Made by a program: the position numbers and the translations under genes | Notes under the pieces: model-generated | What the model was told of the DNA's origin: nothing | Database searches by the model: none | The model's input: the letters and a program-made list of their open reading frames with translations, nothing else | Assembly: GCA_050946535.1 (NCBI GenBank) | Contig: JBMNUZ010000021.1 | Location: 1-17,217 of the forward strand | Length of the DNA: 17,217 nt | Source of the DNA: RUG708 sp050946535 | Lineage (GTDB): Bacteria > Bacillota > Clostridia > Peptostreptococcales > Anaerovoracaceae | Reading direction: 5' to 3' | Shown here: positions 8,182 through 15,195 of the stretch, piece after piece | Layout: each line of letters begins with the position of its first letter | Numbering within the stretch: position 1 is the stretch's first letter

Positions 8182-8448
8182 ATGATCGACCAGCAGAAAA
8201 AAGCAGAAATCATCAAAGAGTATGCTACTCACGAAGGAGACACTGGATCTCCTGAAGTTCAGATCGCTATCCTTACATACAGAATAAACGAACTGAACGA
8301 GCACCTCAAGGTTCATAAGCAGGACCATCATTCAAGAAGAGGCCTTCTCAAGATGGTTGGTAAAAGAAGAAATCTTCTCGGATATCTCAAGGACAAGGAT
8401 CTCGAAAGATACAGAACACTCATTGCGCGTCTCGGACTCAGAAAGTAA
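8182..8448 (+). CDS. rpsO: 30S ribosomal protein S15
   Basis: S15 binds 16S rRNA helices h20-h22 and helps organise the central domain of the 30S subunit. The 88-residue protein is the standard length and carries the hallmarks GDTGSPEVQIA, LTEHLK-like NEHLKVHKQDHHSRRGLLKMVGKRR and the C-terminal YLKDKDLERYRTLIARLGLRK helix. ATG 8182 is preceded by AAGGAG (8168-8173) at an eight-base spacing. The frame remains open 57 bases upstream, but those codons lack a ribosome site and match no S15 sequence. It has its own consensus promoter. Confidence 0.98.
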   Translation: MIDQQKKAEIIKEYATHEGDTGSPEVQIAILTYRINELNEHLKVHKQDHHSRRGLLKMVGKRRNLLGYLKDKDLERYRTLIARLGLRK

Positions 8449-8511
8449 CTGAAATCCCATTCGCGTATTGGCAGGGTATCTTATCAGGATGCCTGGTGCA
8501 TAATGCTGACG

Positions 8512-8540
8512 AAGCGGAGCATGGTTACTGTGCTCCGCTT
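8512..8540 (+). terminator. Hairpin after rpsO, probable terminator or processing site
   Basis: A perfect 10-bp stem, AAGCGGAGCA (8512-8521) with TGCTCCGCTT (8531-8540), and a nine-base loop. The following TATGTATATTT is T-rich but interrupted, so termination may be partial. An rpsO-pnp hairpin that limits readthrough and protects the rpsO 3' end is common in bacteria. Confidence 0.6.
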
Positions 8541-8757
8541 TATGTATATTTAAGTAAAATTTCTCATAATTCAGAAACAAAAACAGATTTCGATATCCAT
8601 CGGGTCAATGACTTGAGAATCGGAGACGCCGCCGGTTCCGGAGGCATGACGTGGCAGCTTCGCCGGAAGTATCTATTTCCGGCCGGCGCGGGGGCAGGAG
8701 ACGTCCCGGATTGTCAAGTCAGATCAGATGGAAATCCAAATGATCGGAGGAAAACGT
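8541..8757 (+). promoter_or_regulatory. rpsO-pnp spacer / pnp leader with GC-rich stem-loop
   Basis: No gene is supported here. GCCGGAA (8662-8668) pairs with TTCCGGC (8677-8683) around an eight-base loop, and the flanking sequence is GC-rich and partly self-complementary (8628-8690). pnp leaders in other bacteria contain an RNase III-cleaved stem-loop used for autoregulation by PNPase. Whether this one does the same is inference. I did not find a convincing promoter, so pnp may be read from rpsO. Confidence 0.4.
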
Positions 8758-10896
8758 ATGAAGTTTGAAGATTATCACACTTTCAGAACCGCACTGGGCG
8801 GGAAGCTGCTGCAGATCGAAGTCGGCAAGGTGGCTGAGCAGGCAAACGGAGCGTGCACGGTGCGTCTGGGAGATACTGTGGTTAACGTTACGGCGACCGC
8901 GTCTGACGAGCCGAGACAAGACGTTGACTTCTTCCCTCTCAGCTGCGATTACGAAGAGAGAATGTACGCTGCAGGAAAGATTCCGGGCGGATTCATCAAG
9001 AGAGAAGGAAGACCTTCGGAAAAGGCTATTCTCTGCTCGAGACTCATCGACAGACCTATCAGGCCTCTGTTCCCGAAGGGTTACTATAACGACGTCGTAG
9101 TCGTAGCAACGGTTCTCTGCGTAGACAACGACTGCCCGTCCGACATCGCGGCGATGATCGGTTCTTCTGTCGCTCTCTCGATTTCAGATATTCCTTGGGG
9201 CGGTCCGACAGGTTCTGTCCGCGTAGGCAGAGTAGACGGCGAATTTATCATCAATCCTGACATGGCTCAGAGCGAGGTCAGCGACATGAACATCACCGTT
9301 GCCGGCACAAAAGACGCCATAATGATGGTAGAGGCAGGCGCGAACGAAGTTCCTGAGGAAGAGGTCCTCGAGGGCATCATGTTCGCTCACGGCGAGATCA
9401 AGAAACTCGTAGAGTTCATAGACGAGATTACGGCCGAAGTAGGAAAGCCTAAAAAGCCGCTCCCAGAGCACGAGATTCCTGAGGGGCTCGAGGAATCTAT
9501 CCGCGAGTTCGAAACGGCCGACATGAGACAGGCCATCATGATCCATGAAAAGGCTGAACGCCAGGAGGCCATGGACAAAGTCGAGAACGCCGTCAGAGAA
9601 AAGTACGGCGAGGAATATCCTGACAACGCCAGAGATATCGAGGACATTCTCTATAAGGTAAGGAAAGAGCAGATGAGAGATCTGATCCTTCACGAAGGTG
9701 TCCGTCCTGACGGAAGGACGACTACCGAGATCAGACCTATCTGGTGCGAGACTTCGTTCCTGCCGAGAACACACGGTTCGGGCCTCTTCACGAGAGGACA
9801 GACTCAGGTTCTTACAGTTGCCACGCTCGGACCTCTCAGCGACTCACAGGTTCTCGACGGCATTTCGCCTGAGACCGAAAAGAGATATATACATCACTAC
9901 AACTTCCCGCCTTACTGCGTAGGTGAAGCGAGAACTTCGAGGAGTCCGGGCAGACGTGAGATCGGACATGGAGCGCTCGCTGAGAGGGCTCTGCTTCCTG
10001 TAATTCCTTCGAAGGAGGAGTTCCCTTATGCGATCAGGCTCGTTTCAGAGGTTCTTTCTTCCAACGGAAGCTCTTCACAGGCTTCTGTATGCGGCTCGAC
10101 GCTCGCGCTCATGGATGCCGGCGTTCCTATTAAGCGCCCTGTTTCGGGTATAGCCATGGGCCTCATCAAAGAAGGAGATGAAGTCGCAATCCTGTCCGAT
10201 ATCCAGGGCATGGAGGACTTCCTCGGCGACATGGACTTCAAGGTTGCAGGCACTGAAAAGGGCGTAACCGCCATTCAGATGGACATCAAGGTACACGGAA
10301 TTTCGCGTGAAATCCTTTCAAGAGCTCTCAAGCAGGCTCACGAAGGCCGCAAGTTCATCATGGACAAGATCCTCGAGGCTATTCCTGAGCCGAGAAAGGA
10401 ACTTTCGCCTTACGCTCCGCGCATCATCTCCATGCAGGTCGAGAAGGACAAGATCCGCACAGTCATCGGTTCCGGCGGCAAGACCATCAACAAGATCATC
10501 GACGAGACCGGCGCAAAGATCGATATCGACGACGACGGCATGATCTTCATCGCTGCGCCTGACCTCGAGTCGGCCAATGCCGCTAAGGAGTACATCGAAC
10601 GCATCACCGAAGACGTAGAGGTAGGCAAGACTTACGTAGGCGAAGTCAAGAGAATAATGCAGTTCGGTGCATTTATCGAAGTGCTTCCTGGAAAGGAAGG
10701 CCTGCTCCACATCTCGAAGATGGCGGATCACAGGGTCGATAAGGTCGAGGATGTCATGAACATCGGCGACAAGGTCGAAGTCAGAGTTTACGAAATCGAC
10801 AATCAGGGCCGCATCAACCTCGAGCGTCCGGGAGTCAAGTCTCACGGCGGCTCATCGAGAGGCGGACAGCACGGCGGCCGCGGACACAGATTTTAA
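8758..10896 (+). CDS. pnp: Polyribonucleotide nucleotidyltransferase (PNPase)
   Basis: PNPase is a trimeric phosphorolytic 3'-5' exoribonuclease and degradosome component. The 712-residue protein has two RNase PH-like domains joined by an all-helical linker. Catalytic-site acidic residues lie in the MEDFLGDMDFKVAG segment (Asp487 and Asp493). A KH domain has IGSGGKTIN near residue 570, an S1 domain spans about 621-690, and a short Gly/His/Arg-rich tail ends the protein. I chose ATG 8758 because GGAGG (8746-8750) lies seven bases upstream and the protein then begins at the conserved first strand. An in-frame ATG at 8728 would add ten atypical residues. rpsO-pnp adjacency is one of the most conserved bacterial gene pairs. 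Confidence 0.97.
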   Translation: MKFEDYHTFRTALGGKLLQIEVGKVAEQANGACTVRLGDTVVNVTATASDEPRQDVDFFPLSCDYEERMYAAGKIPGGFIKREGRPSEKAILCSRLIDRPIRPLFPKGYYNDVVVVATVLCVDNDCPSDIAAMIGSSVALSISDIPWGGPTGSVRVGRVDGEFIINPDMAQSEVSDMNITVAGTKDAIMMVEAGANEVPEEEVLEGIMFAHGEIKKLVEFIDEITAEVGKPKKPLPEHEIPEGLEESIREFETADMRQAIMIHEKAERQEAMDKVENAVREKYGEEYPDNARDIEDILYKVRKEQMRDLILHEGVRPDGRTTTEIRPIWCETSFLPRTHGSGLFTRGQTQVLTVATLGPLSDSQVLDGISPETEKRYIHHYNFPPYCVGEARTSRSPGRREIGHGALAERALLPVIPSKEEFPYAIRLVSEVLSSNGSSSQASVCGSTLALMDAGVPIKRPVSGIAMGLIKEGDEVAILSDIQGMEDFLGDMDFKVAGTEKGVTAIQMDIKVHGISREILSRALKQAHEGRKFIMDKILEAIPEPRKELSPYAPRIISMQVEKDKIRTVIGSGGKTINKIIDETGAKIDIDDDGMIFIAAPDLESANAAKEYIERITEDVEVGKTYVGEVKRIMQFGAFIEVLPGKEGLLHISKMADHRVDKVEDVMNIGDKVEVRVYEIDNQGRINLERPGVKSHGGSSRGGQHGGRGHRF

Positions 10897-10902
10897 GACT
10901 GA

Positions 10903-10931
10903 TTTACATAAACATACAAAAGCAATATAAT
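10903..10931 (+). promoter_or_regulatory. Strong promoter just after pnp, for hydE-mnmA or a short RNA
   Basis: TTTACA (10903-10908) and TATAAT (10926-10931) are separated by 17 bases, matching 5/6 and 6/6 of the vegetative consensus. The predicted start near 10938 lies upstream of the terminator at 10957-11005, so the first product would be a roughly 70-base RNA unless termination is bypassed. Confidence 0.7.
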
Positions 10932-10956
10932 ATAAATAGGAAACATATAAGAATAG

Positions 10957-11005
10957 ATGCCCTGACCGGACGCGGACTCCGTCCGCCGGGAAGGGCATGT
11001 TTTTT
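10957..11005 (+). terminator. Intrinsic terminator / possible attenuator before hydE
   Basis: ATGCCCT (10957-10963) pairs with AGGGCAT (10992-10998). An inner helix forms from CCGGACG with CGTCC and CGG (one bulge), and six T's follow (11000-11005). It can terminate pnp transcription. It also lies between the promoter at 10903-10931 and hydE. GGGCAT (10993-10998) can instead pair with ATGCCC (11018-11023), next to the hydE start, which makes a regulated switch possible. Confidence 0.8.
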
Positions 11006-11024
11006 ACGGCGGAGGAAATGCCCC

Positions 11025-12104
11025 ATGAAAGACAAAAGGGAAGCGAGATATACAGAGCTCGTAAACAAGCTGAATGAAAAGCACGACCTTTCAGACAGCG
11101 AGCTTAAAGAGCTTATCGAATCGCCGTGCGGCGACGAAGAACTTTTCAGCGCTGCCGACAGGCTCAGACGCAGGATTTACGGTGAAGACGTGTACATAAG
11201 AGGTCTCATCGAATTCACAAATTACTGCAAAAACGACTGCTATTACTGCGGGATAAGGCGCAGTAACGGCAATGCCGACCGTTACAGGCTCACGGACGAT
11301 CAGATCATGGAATGCTGCTCAGCAGGGTACAAGCTGGGCTACAGGACGTTTGTGCTGCAGGGCGGCGAAGACCCGTACTACACCGACGATCACATCTGCA
11401 GGATCGTCTCGGGAATAAAGGAATCGTATCCCGACTGCGCCGTCACTCTCTCGATAGGAGAAAAGCCGAGAGACAGCTACCAGCGCTATTTTGACGCGGG
11501 TGCCGACAGATATCTGCTGAGGCACGAAACCGCCGATGAAGCTCATTACAGAAAGCTTCATCCCGCTTCTATGAGCCTCGGAAACAGAAAAAAATGTCTT
11601 TTTGACCTTAAGGACATAGGATATCAGGTGGGAGCAGGATTCATGGTAGGCTCGCCGTACCAGACGACGGAAAATTATATCGCCGATCTGCGCTTCATGC
11701 AGACTCTCGATCCTGATATGATCGGCATAGGTCCGTTCATCACGCACAAGGACACTCCGTTCAGAGATATGGAAAGCGGGACTCTGGAGATGACGCTCCG
11801 CATGCTCGGAATCCTGAGGCTCATGTTCCCGGATGCGCTCATTCCGGCGACTACGGCGCTGGGTACGATAGATCCTCAGGGGCGTGAAAAAGGTTTTAAG
11901 GCAGGCGCAAACGTCGTGATGCCGAACCTTTCTCCGACCGATGTGCGCGAAAAATATCTGCTCTATGACGACAAGATCTGTACCGGTGAAAGCGCGTATC
12001 AGTGCAGAGGATGCCTCGAAGGCAGAGTATTCGGGGCAGGATACAGGATGGTCTGCGACAGAGGAGACCGCAGGCATGCAGACGATGAAATACTGAAAGG
12101 CTGA
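11025..12104 (+). CDS. hydE: [FeFe]-hydrogenase maturase-like radical SAM protein HydE
   Basis: HydE is a radical SAM enzyme that acts with HydG and HydF to build the 2Fe subcluster of the [FeFe]-hydrogenase H-cluster. The 359-residue protein has the N-terminal helical segment and the radical SAM motif Cys68-x3-Cys72-x2-Cys75 (CKNDCYYC) within IEFTNYCKNDCYYCGIR. It also has a TIM-barrel core with LQGGED and a C-terminal Cys319-x7-Cys327-x2-Cys330. That spacing matches the auxiliary Fe-S site of Thermotoga maritima HydE. The relatives BioB and PylB are less likely on these features. GGAGG (11011-11015) lies nine bases before the ATG. mnmA follows after two bases. No hydF, hydG or hydrogenase gene is in the window, so pathway membership is inferred. 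Confidence 0.88.
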   Translation: MKDKREARYTELVNKLNEKHDLSDSELKELIESPCGDEELFSAADRLRRRIYGEDVYIRGLIEFTNYCKNDCYYCGIRRSNGNADRYRLTDDQIMECCSAGYKLGYRTFVLQGGEDPYYTDDHICRIVSGIKESYPDCAVTLSIGEKPRDSYQRYFDAGADRYLLRHETADEAHYRKLHPASMSLGNRKKCLFDLKDIGYQVGAGFMVGSPYQTTENYIADLRFMQTLDPDMIGIGPFITHKDTPFRDMESGTLEMTLRMLGILRLMFPDALIPATTALGTIDPQGREKGFKAGANVVMPNLSPTDVREKYLLYDDKICTGESAYQCRGCLEGRVFGAGYRMVCDRGDRRHADDEILKG

Positions 12105-12106
12105 TT

Positions 12107-13228
12107 ATGACCAGAGCTCTCATAGCTATGAGCGGCGGCGTGGATTCGAGCGTCGCTGCTCTTTTAATGAAAAAAAGAGGATACGAATGCATCGGCGTGA
12201 CGATGAAGCTTTACGACAACGGTGAAATAGGCGTTTCGAACGACCATACATGCTGTTCGCTCGAAGACGTGGCGGACGCGAGAGACGTCGCAGCCAGGCT
12301 CGGCATGCCTTATTACGTGTATAATTTCGCCGGCAGATTCAAAGAAGAAGTCATCGGGAGATTCGTAGACGCATATCTTGCCGGAAGGACCCCCAACCCG
12401 TGCATAGACTGCAACAGATATCTCAAATTCGGAGAGCTCTTCGCAAAAGCGCGTGATCTCGGCTGCGATTACGTGGTGACAGGCCACTACGCGAGGAACG
12501 TATACGACGAAAAGAGCGGCAGATATCTTCTGAAGAAGGGCCTCGATCCGGAAAAGGACCAGAGCTACGTGCTTTATTCGATGACGCAGGAACAGCTCGC
12601 GCACGTGCAGTTTCCGCTCGGCGGGCTGAACAAGACAGAAACCAGGGCCCTCGCTGCGGAAGCGGGCCTTGGAAACGCTCAGAAACACGAAAGCCAGGAC
12701 ATATGCTTCGTTCCGGATGGGAAATACGCCGATTTCATCGAGAGGTTCACTGGCAGGAAGAGCCCGGAAGGCGACTTCGTCGATGCAGAGGGAAACGTGC
12801 TCGGGCGCCACAAAGGAATAATAAGATACACGATAGGGCAGCGGAAACATCTCGGCATAGCCCTGCAGAAGCCTGCGTACGTATGCAGACTGAATCCTGA
12901 GGACAACACCGTGGTTCTGGGCAGCAACGAGGATTTATTTGTTAAGGAACTGACAGCATCGGACGTAAATTTCATCCCGTTTGACAAGCTCGAGACACCT
13001 CTGGAAGTCACGGCGAGAGTCAGATATCACCAGAAAGAAAAACCAGCTGTAGTCTATCCGCTTGAAAACGGAAGAATACGTCTGGAATTTAAAGAACCCC
13101 AGCGTGCTGTCACGCCGGGGCAGGCTGTAGTAATGTACAGTGAAGATACAGTGATCGGAGGAGGAATCATCGAAGAGGGGGCAGATGATTCCTCCCGCTG
13201 CAGATTCGTAACGCGTGTAATCAGATAA
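12107..13228 (+). CDS. mnmA: tRNA 2-thiouridylase MnmA
   Basis: MnmA thiolates U34 of tRNA-Lys, -Glu and -Gln, using ATP and persulfide sulfur delivered from a cysteine desulfurase. The 373-residue protein has the PP-loop SGGVDSS (9-15), the first catalytic Cys102 in NPCIDCNR, the second catalytic Cys200 in HESQDICFV, TGHYAR, and the C-terminal barrel with YTIGQRK(HLGI). Length is typical. The ATG lies two bases after the hydE stop with AAAGG upstream, so the two genes form an operon. A shared dependence on iron-sulfur and cysteine sulfur chemistry is the only obvious functional link, and that is inference. Confidence 0.97.
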   Translation: MTRALIAMSGGVDSSVAALLMKKRGYECIGVTMKLYDNGEIGVSNDHTCCSLEDVADARDVAARLGMPYYVYNFAGRFKEEVIGRFVDAYLAGRTPNPCIDCNRYLKFGELFAKARDLGCDYVVTGHYARNVYDEKSGRYLLKKGLDPEKDQSYVLYSMTQEQLAHVQFPLGGLNKTETRALAAEAGLGNAQKHESQDICFVPDGKYADFIERFTGRKSPEGDFVDAEGNVLGRHKGIIRYTIGQRKHLGIALQKPAYVCRLNPEDNTVVLGSNEDLFVKELTASDVNFIPFDKLETPLEVTARVRYHQKEKPAVVYPLENGRIRLEFKEPQRAVTPGQAVVMYSEDTVIGGGIIEEGADDSSRCRFVTRVIR

Positions 13229-13485
13229 TACTGCACATTCAAACAGTCGTGAATCTACATCTGTCTATGAGACAGAGCAAGGTTTTTGATCGCTGTATAT
13301 GGAAATGGAAGGGAAATTTATTCACAGTTGATATACAACTGTTGTTATCTGTCCTTGTTAATAATATATCACACATATGCTGGCAATGCACATAGTATTT
13401 TTTAAAGTACAATCCTTTTCATAGGTTATCTGGCAGGCGCTTCCTCCGGAATATCAACAGTATATCCGCAGGTATGCCTGCTTTT
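13229..13485. other. Convergent spacer between mnmA and the MATE gene; hairpins and palindrome
   Basis: No coding frame is supported. A 6-bp hairpin CTGTCT-ATG-AGACAG (13261-13275) with a T5 run eight bases later may be a weak mnmA terminator. A perfect palindrome, ACAGTTG (13324-13330) and CAACTGT (13336-13342), has a five-base centre and resembles an operator or a small RNA stem. An AT-rich stretch follows. Confidence 0.5.
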
Positions 13486-13487
13486 TT
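13468..13487 (+). terminator. Short intrinsic terminator, plus strand
   Basis: GCAGG (13468-13472) and CCTGC (13477-13481) form a 5-bp GC-rich stem with a four-base loop, followed by six T's (13482-13487). Orientation suits transcription arriving from mnmA. The T run overlaps the stop codon of the convergent MATE gene. Confidence 0.55.
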
Positions 13488-14832
13488 ATATCTCCATGTG
13501 CTTCCGCATGTCTTTTCTCACGTGAAAATACGAAAATGTCAGAAAAACTCCGGCCGCAATCCACGCCGCGGGATCGCAGAATACGGCTAATGTGTAGCTC
13601 TTGAGATGTATTGCAGCCGCAGCTACTGCAAGCCTGGCGACAAGCTCCACAACTCCGCCGAGCATCGGCAGGATGGAATATCCGCAGCCCTGCATCGCGT
13701 TCCTGAACAGGAAGATCATGCTCAGAGGTATGTAGAATGCTACGCTCATGCGCATGTAGATGAGTGCCATAGGGTAGATCTCCGACATATCCGTATCCGC
13801 CGAGAAGAACAGAGACAGGGCGGGAGAAAGCAGGAGAAGGCCTAACGCGGCGGCGCCGATCGAATATATTATCTCGGCGAACGCTGCCTGCTTCACGCCT
13901 GTCGTTATCCTGTAAAAATCTCCTTTTCCGTAATTCTGGCCGCAATAGGTAGCCATCGCCTGGCCCATCGAGATCATTCCCTGCATGAGCAGACTGCCTA
14001 TTTTAGACGCGGCTGTGTACGCGGCGACCGCGGCGGCTCCGCAGATGTTTATCGCCGCCTGCATGATCATCGTGCCGGACGCCGTGATGGCGAACTGTAG
14101 CGCCATCGGCAGGCCGATCTTCAGCTGGTGGTTCGTGTCGGCCTTATTGAGGCTGAAGCTGAATTTTTCGGGCCAGAGCACCGGCATCTTCCGCCTTATG
14201 TATATGTAGCACAGCGCAGCCGAGATCCCCTGAGCTATTACTGTCGCGGCAGCCGCTCCGCCGACGCCCGTTCCGAATGCGATGATGAAGATCAGGTCGA
14301 GCGCGACGTTGAGGCAGGCGCTGAATATGAGGAACCAGAGCGGCATGATGCTGTTGCCGACTGCTCTCAGAAACGACGAGAACAGGTTGTTGAAGACCGT
14401 CGCCGCCGAGCCCAGACAGATGATGATTATATAAGTGTATGCCATCTGGAATATCTCGTCAGGCGTGTTCATGAGGCGGAGAAGCGGCCTCATAGATGCT
14501 GCGCTCACGAACGTCACTACTATCGCTACCGCGACAGACAGCAGTATACCGTTCTGCACCGATCTCTTCGCGCGTTCATATTCGTGAGCTCCGTAGCACT
14601 GCGACGTGAGCACCGTGAATCCGGCTGTAAGTCCCTGCACGAAACCGACCACGAGAAACATGATCGTGCCTGTCGAGCCTACTGCGGCCAGAGCGTTTGC
14701 GCCGAGACACCTTCCGACTATTACGGTATCTGCCATATTGTAAAGCTGCTGGATTACGTTTCCGATCAGCAGCGGGATCATGAATTTTAATATCGTAGGC
14801 AGTATTCTGCCTTCGGTCATATCTGTATCCAA
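13486..14832 (-). CDS. MATE family multidrug/cation antiporter
   Basis: Integral membrane Na+ or H+ coupled efflux protein of the MATE (NorM/DinF-like) family; the substrate cannot be told from sequence. The 448-residue product has about twelve hydrophobic segments in two homologous halves. The N-terminal family signature is clear: IPLLIGNVIQQLYNMADTVIVGR followed by a segment with GSTGTIMFL and GLTAGFTVLTSQCYGA. The frame begins at TTG 14832 with AGGAGG four bases upstream. The alternative ATG at residue 5 (14820) would have a 14-base spacing, so TTG is slightly preferred. It stands alone, convergent with mnmA and divergent from ssrA. A tandem repeat sits in its leader. Confidence 0.93.
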   Translation of the reverse strand: MDTDMTEGRILPTILKFMIPLLIGNVIQQLYNMADTVIVGRCLGANALAAVGSTGTIMFLVVGFVQGLTAGFTVLTSQCYGAHEYERAKRSVQNGILLSVAVAIVVTFVSAASMRPLLRLMNTPDEIFQMAYTYIIIICLGSAATVFNNLFSSFLRAVGNSIMPLWFLIFSACLNVALDLIFIIAFGTGVGGAAAATVIAQGISAALCYIYIRRKMPVLWPEKFSFSLNKADTNHQLKIGLPMALQFAITASGTMIMQAAINICGAAAVAAYTAASKIGSLLMQGMISMGQAMATYCGQNYGKGDFYRITTGVKQAAFAEIIYSIGAAALGLLLLSPALSLFFSADTDMSEIYPMALIYMRMSVAFYIPLSMIFLFRNAMQGCGYSILPMLGGVVELVARLAVAAAAIHLKSYTLAVFCDPAAWIAAGVFLTFSYFHVRKDMRKHMEI

Positions 14833-14853
14833 ATTTCCTCCTGGTTGAATTTC

Positions 14854-14926
14854 TTTTTCCTGGTACTGAAGAGCGCTTTCTTCTGGGATTTTTCCCCGGT
14901 ATTGAAGAGCGTTTTTTTCTTCTGAG
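14854..14926 (-). repeat. Tandem imperfect repeat (two units of ~35-38 bp) in the MATE leader
   Basis: Unit 1 spans 14854-14888 and unit 2 spans 14889-14926. Both read, on the plus strand, TTTTTCC then (T/CC)GGTA(C/T)TGAAGAGCG, then a T-rich stretch, TTCTTCTG and GGA or AGA. Each can form a GAAGA/TCTTC hairpin on the minus-strand transcript. Both copies fall between the proposed MATE promoter and its start. Confidence 0.8.
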
Positions 14927-14947
14927 AAAGTCTACCACACAGCAGGC

Positions 14948-14976
14948 ATTATGATAAAGCGCATTTTAAGATTTAA
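14948..14976 (-). promoter_or_regulatory. Candidate promoter of the MATE gene
   Basis: Read on the minus strand: TTAAAT (14976-14971), 17 bases, CATAAT (14953-14948). The -10 box matches 5/6 and the -35 box is poor. Transcription would start near 14941, giving a leader of about 110 bases containing the tandem repeat. Confidence 0.4.
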
Positions 14977-15041
14977 GGAATGTTATGGGATTCAGGGACC
15001 GCCGCTGGATATGTGCTGCGTCTGTGCGTTTCAGTTCAGGG

Positions 15042-15116
15042 CGGCGGCCATCCGTCTGCGCGCATATGGATCTGGTTTTGTGAAAACGCAGAAATATCCG
15101 GGATGAACGGCCGCCG
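15042..15116. other. Candidate structured RNA element (extended hairpin)
   Basis: CGGCGGCC (15042-15049) pairs with GGCCGCCG (15109-15116). Directly inside, ATCC (15050-15053) pairs with GGAT (15101-15104) across a four-base bulge, and TCTGCG (15055-15060) pairs with CGCAGA (15087-15092). That is 18 complementary pairs in nested order. CCGCCGC at 14999-15005 offers a competing partner for 15041-15047. The transcribed strand is unknown and no T run follows on either strand, so it is not a simple terminator. Confidence 0.4.
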
Positions 15117-15130
15117 TATGAAAATAGTGG

Positions 15131-15159
15131 TTGATGAAATATCGTGCAGGGTATAAGAT
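15131..15159 (+). promoter_or_regulatory. Promoter of ssrA
   Basis: TTGATG (15131-15136), then TAAGAT (15154-15159) at 17 bases, or TATAAG (15152-15157) at 15 bases. The start would be about 30 bases upstream of the mature tmRNA 5' end, which fits a short leader removed by RNase P. The leader includes a GCGGG/CCCGC hairpin (15171-15187). Confidence 0.5.
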
Positions 15160-15195
15160 AGATAGGCAATGCGGGTTTTCAGCCCGCGCCCTTAC

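Larger units (their letters stand above)
14833..15195. other. Divergent MATE-ssrA intergenic region
   Basis: No credible gene. From left to right it holds the MATE ribosome site, a tandem imperfect repeat (14854-14926), a weak minus-strand promoter (14948-14976), a GC-rich self-complementary block (14999-15116) with mutually exclusive pairings, the ssrA promoter (15131-15159) and a GCGGG/CCCGC hairpin (15171-15187) in the ssrA 5' leader. A 67-codon minus-strand frame at 14966-15169 lacks a ribosome site and any family resemblance. Confidence 0.55.

Noticed and set aside
8496..8768. 90-codon frame between rpsO and pnp
   Set aside because: It starts within the rpsO terminator hairpin, overlaps the pnp start and ribosome site, and has no recognisable protein features.
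14576..14938. 120-codon minus-strand frame with repeated RRKxRSSxPGK units
   Set aside because: The repeats come from the DNA tandem repeat in the MATE leader and the rest is an alternate frame of the MATE gene; kept only as a DNA repeat.
14966..15169. 67-codon minus-strand frame between MATE and ssrA
   Set aside because: No ribosome site or recognisable motif, and the region is better explained as structured intergenic DNA with the ssrA promoter.
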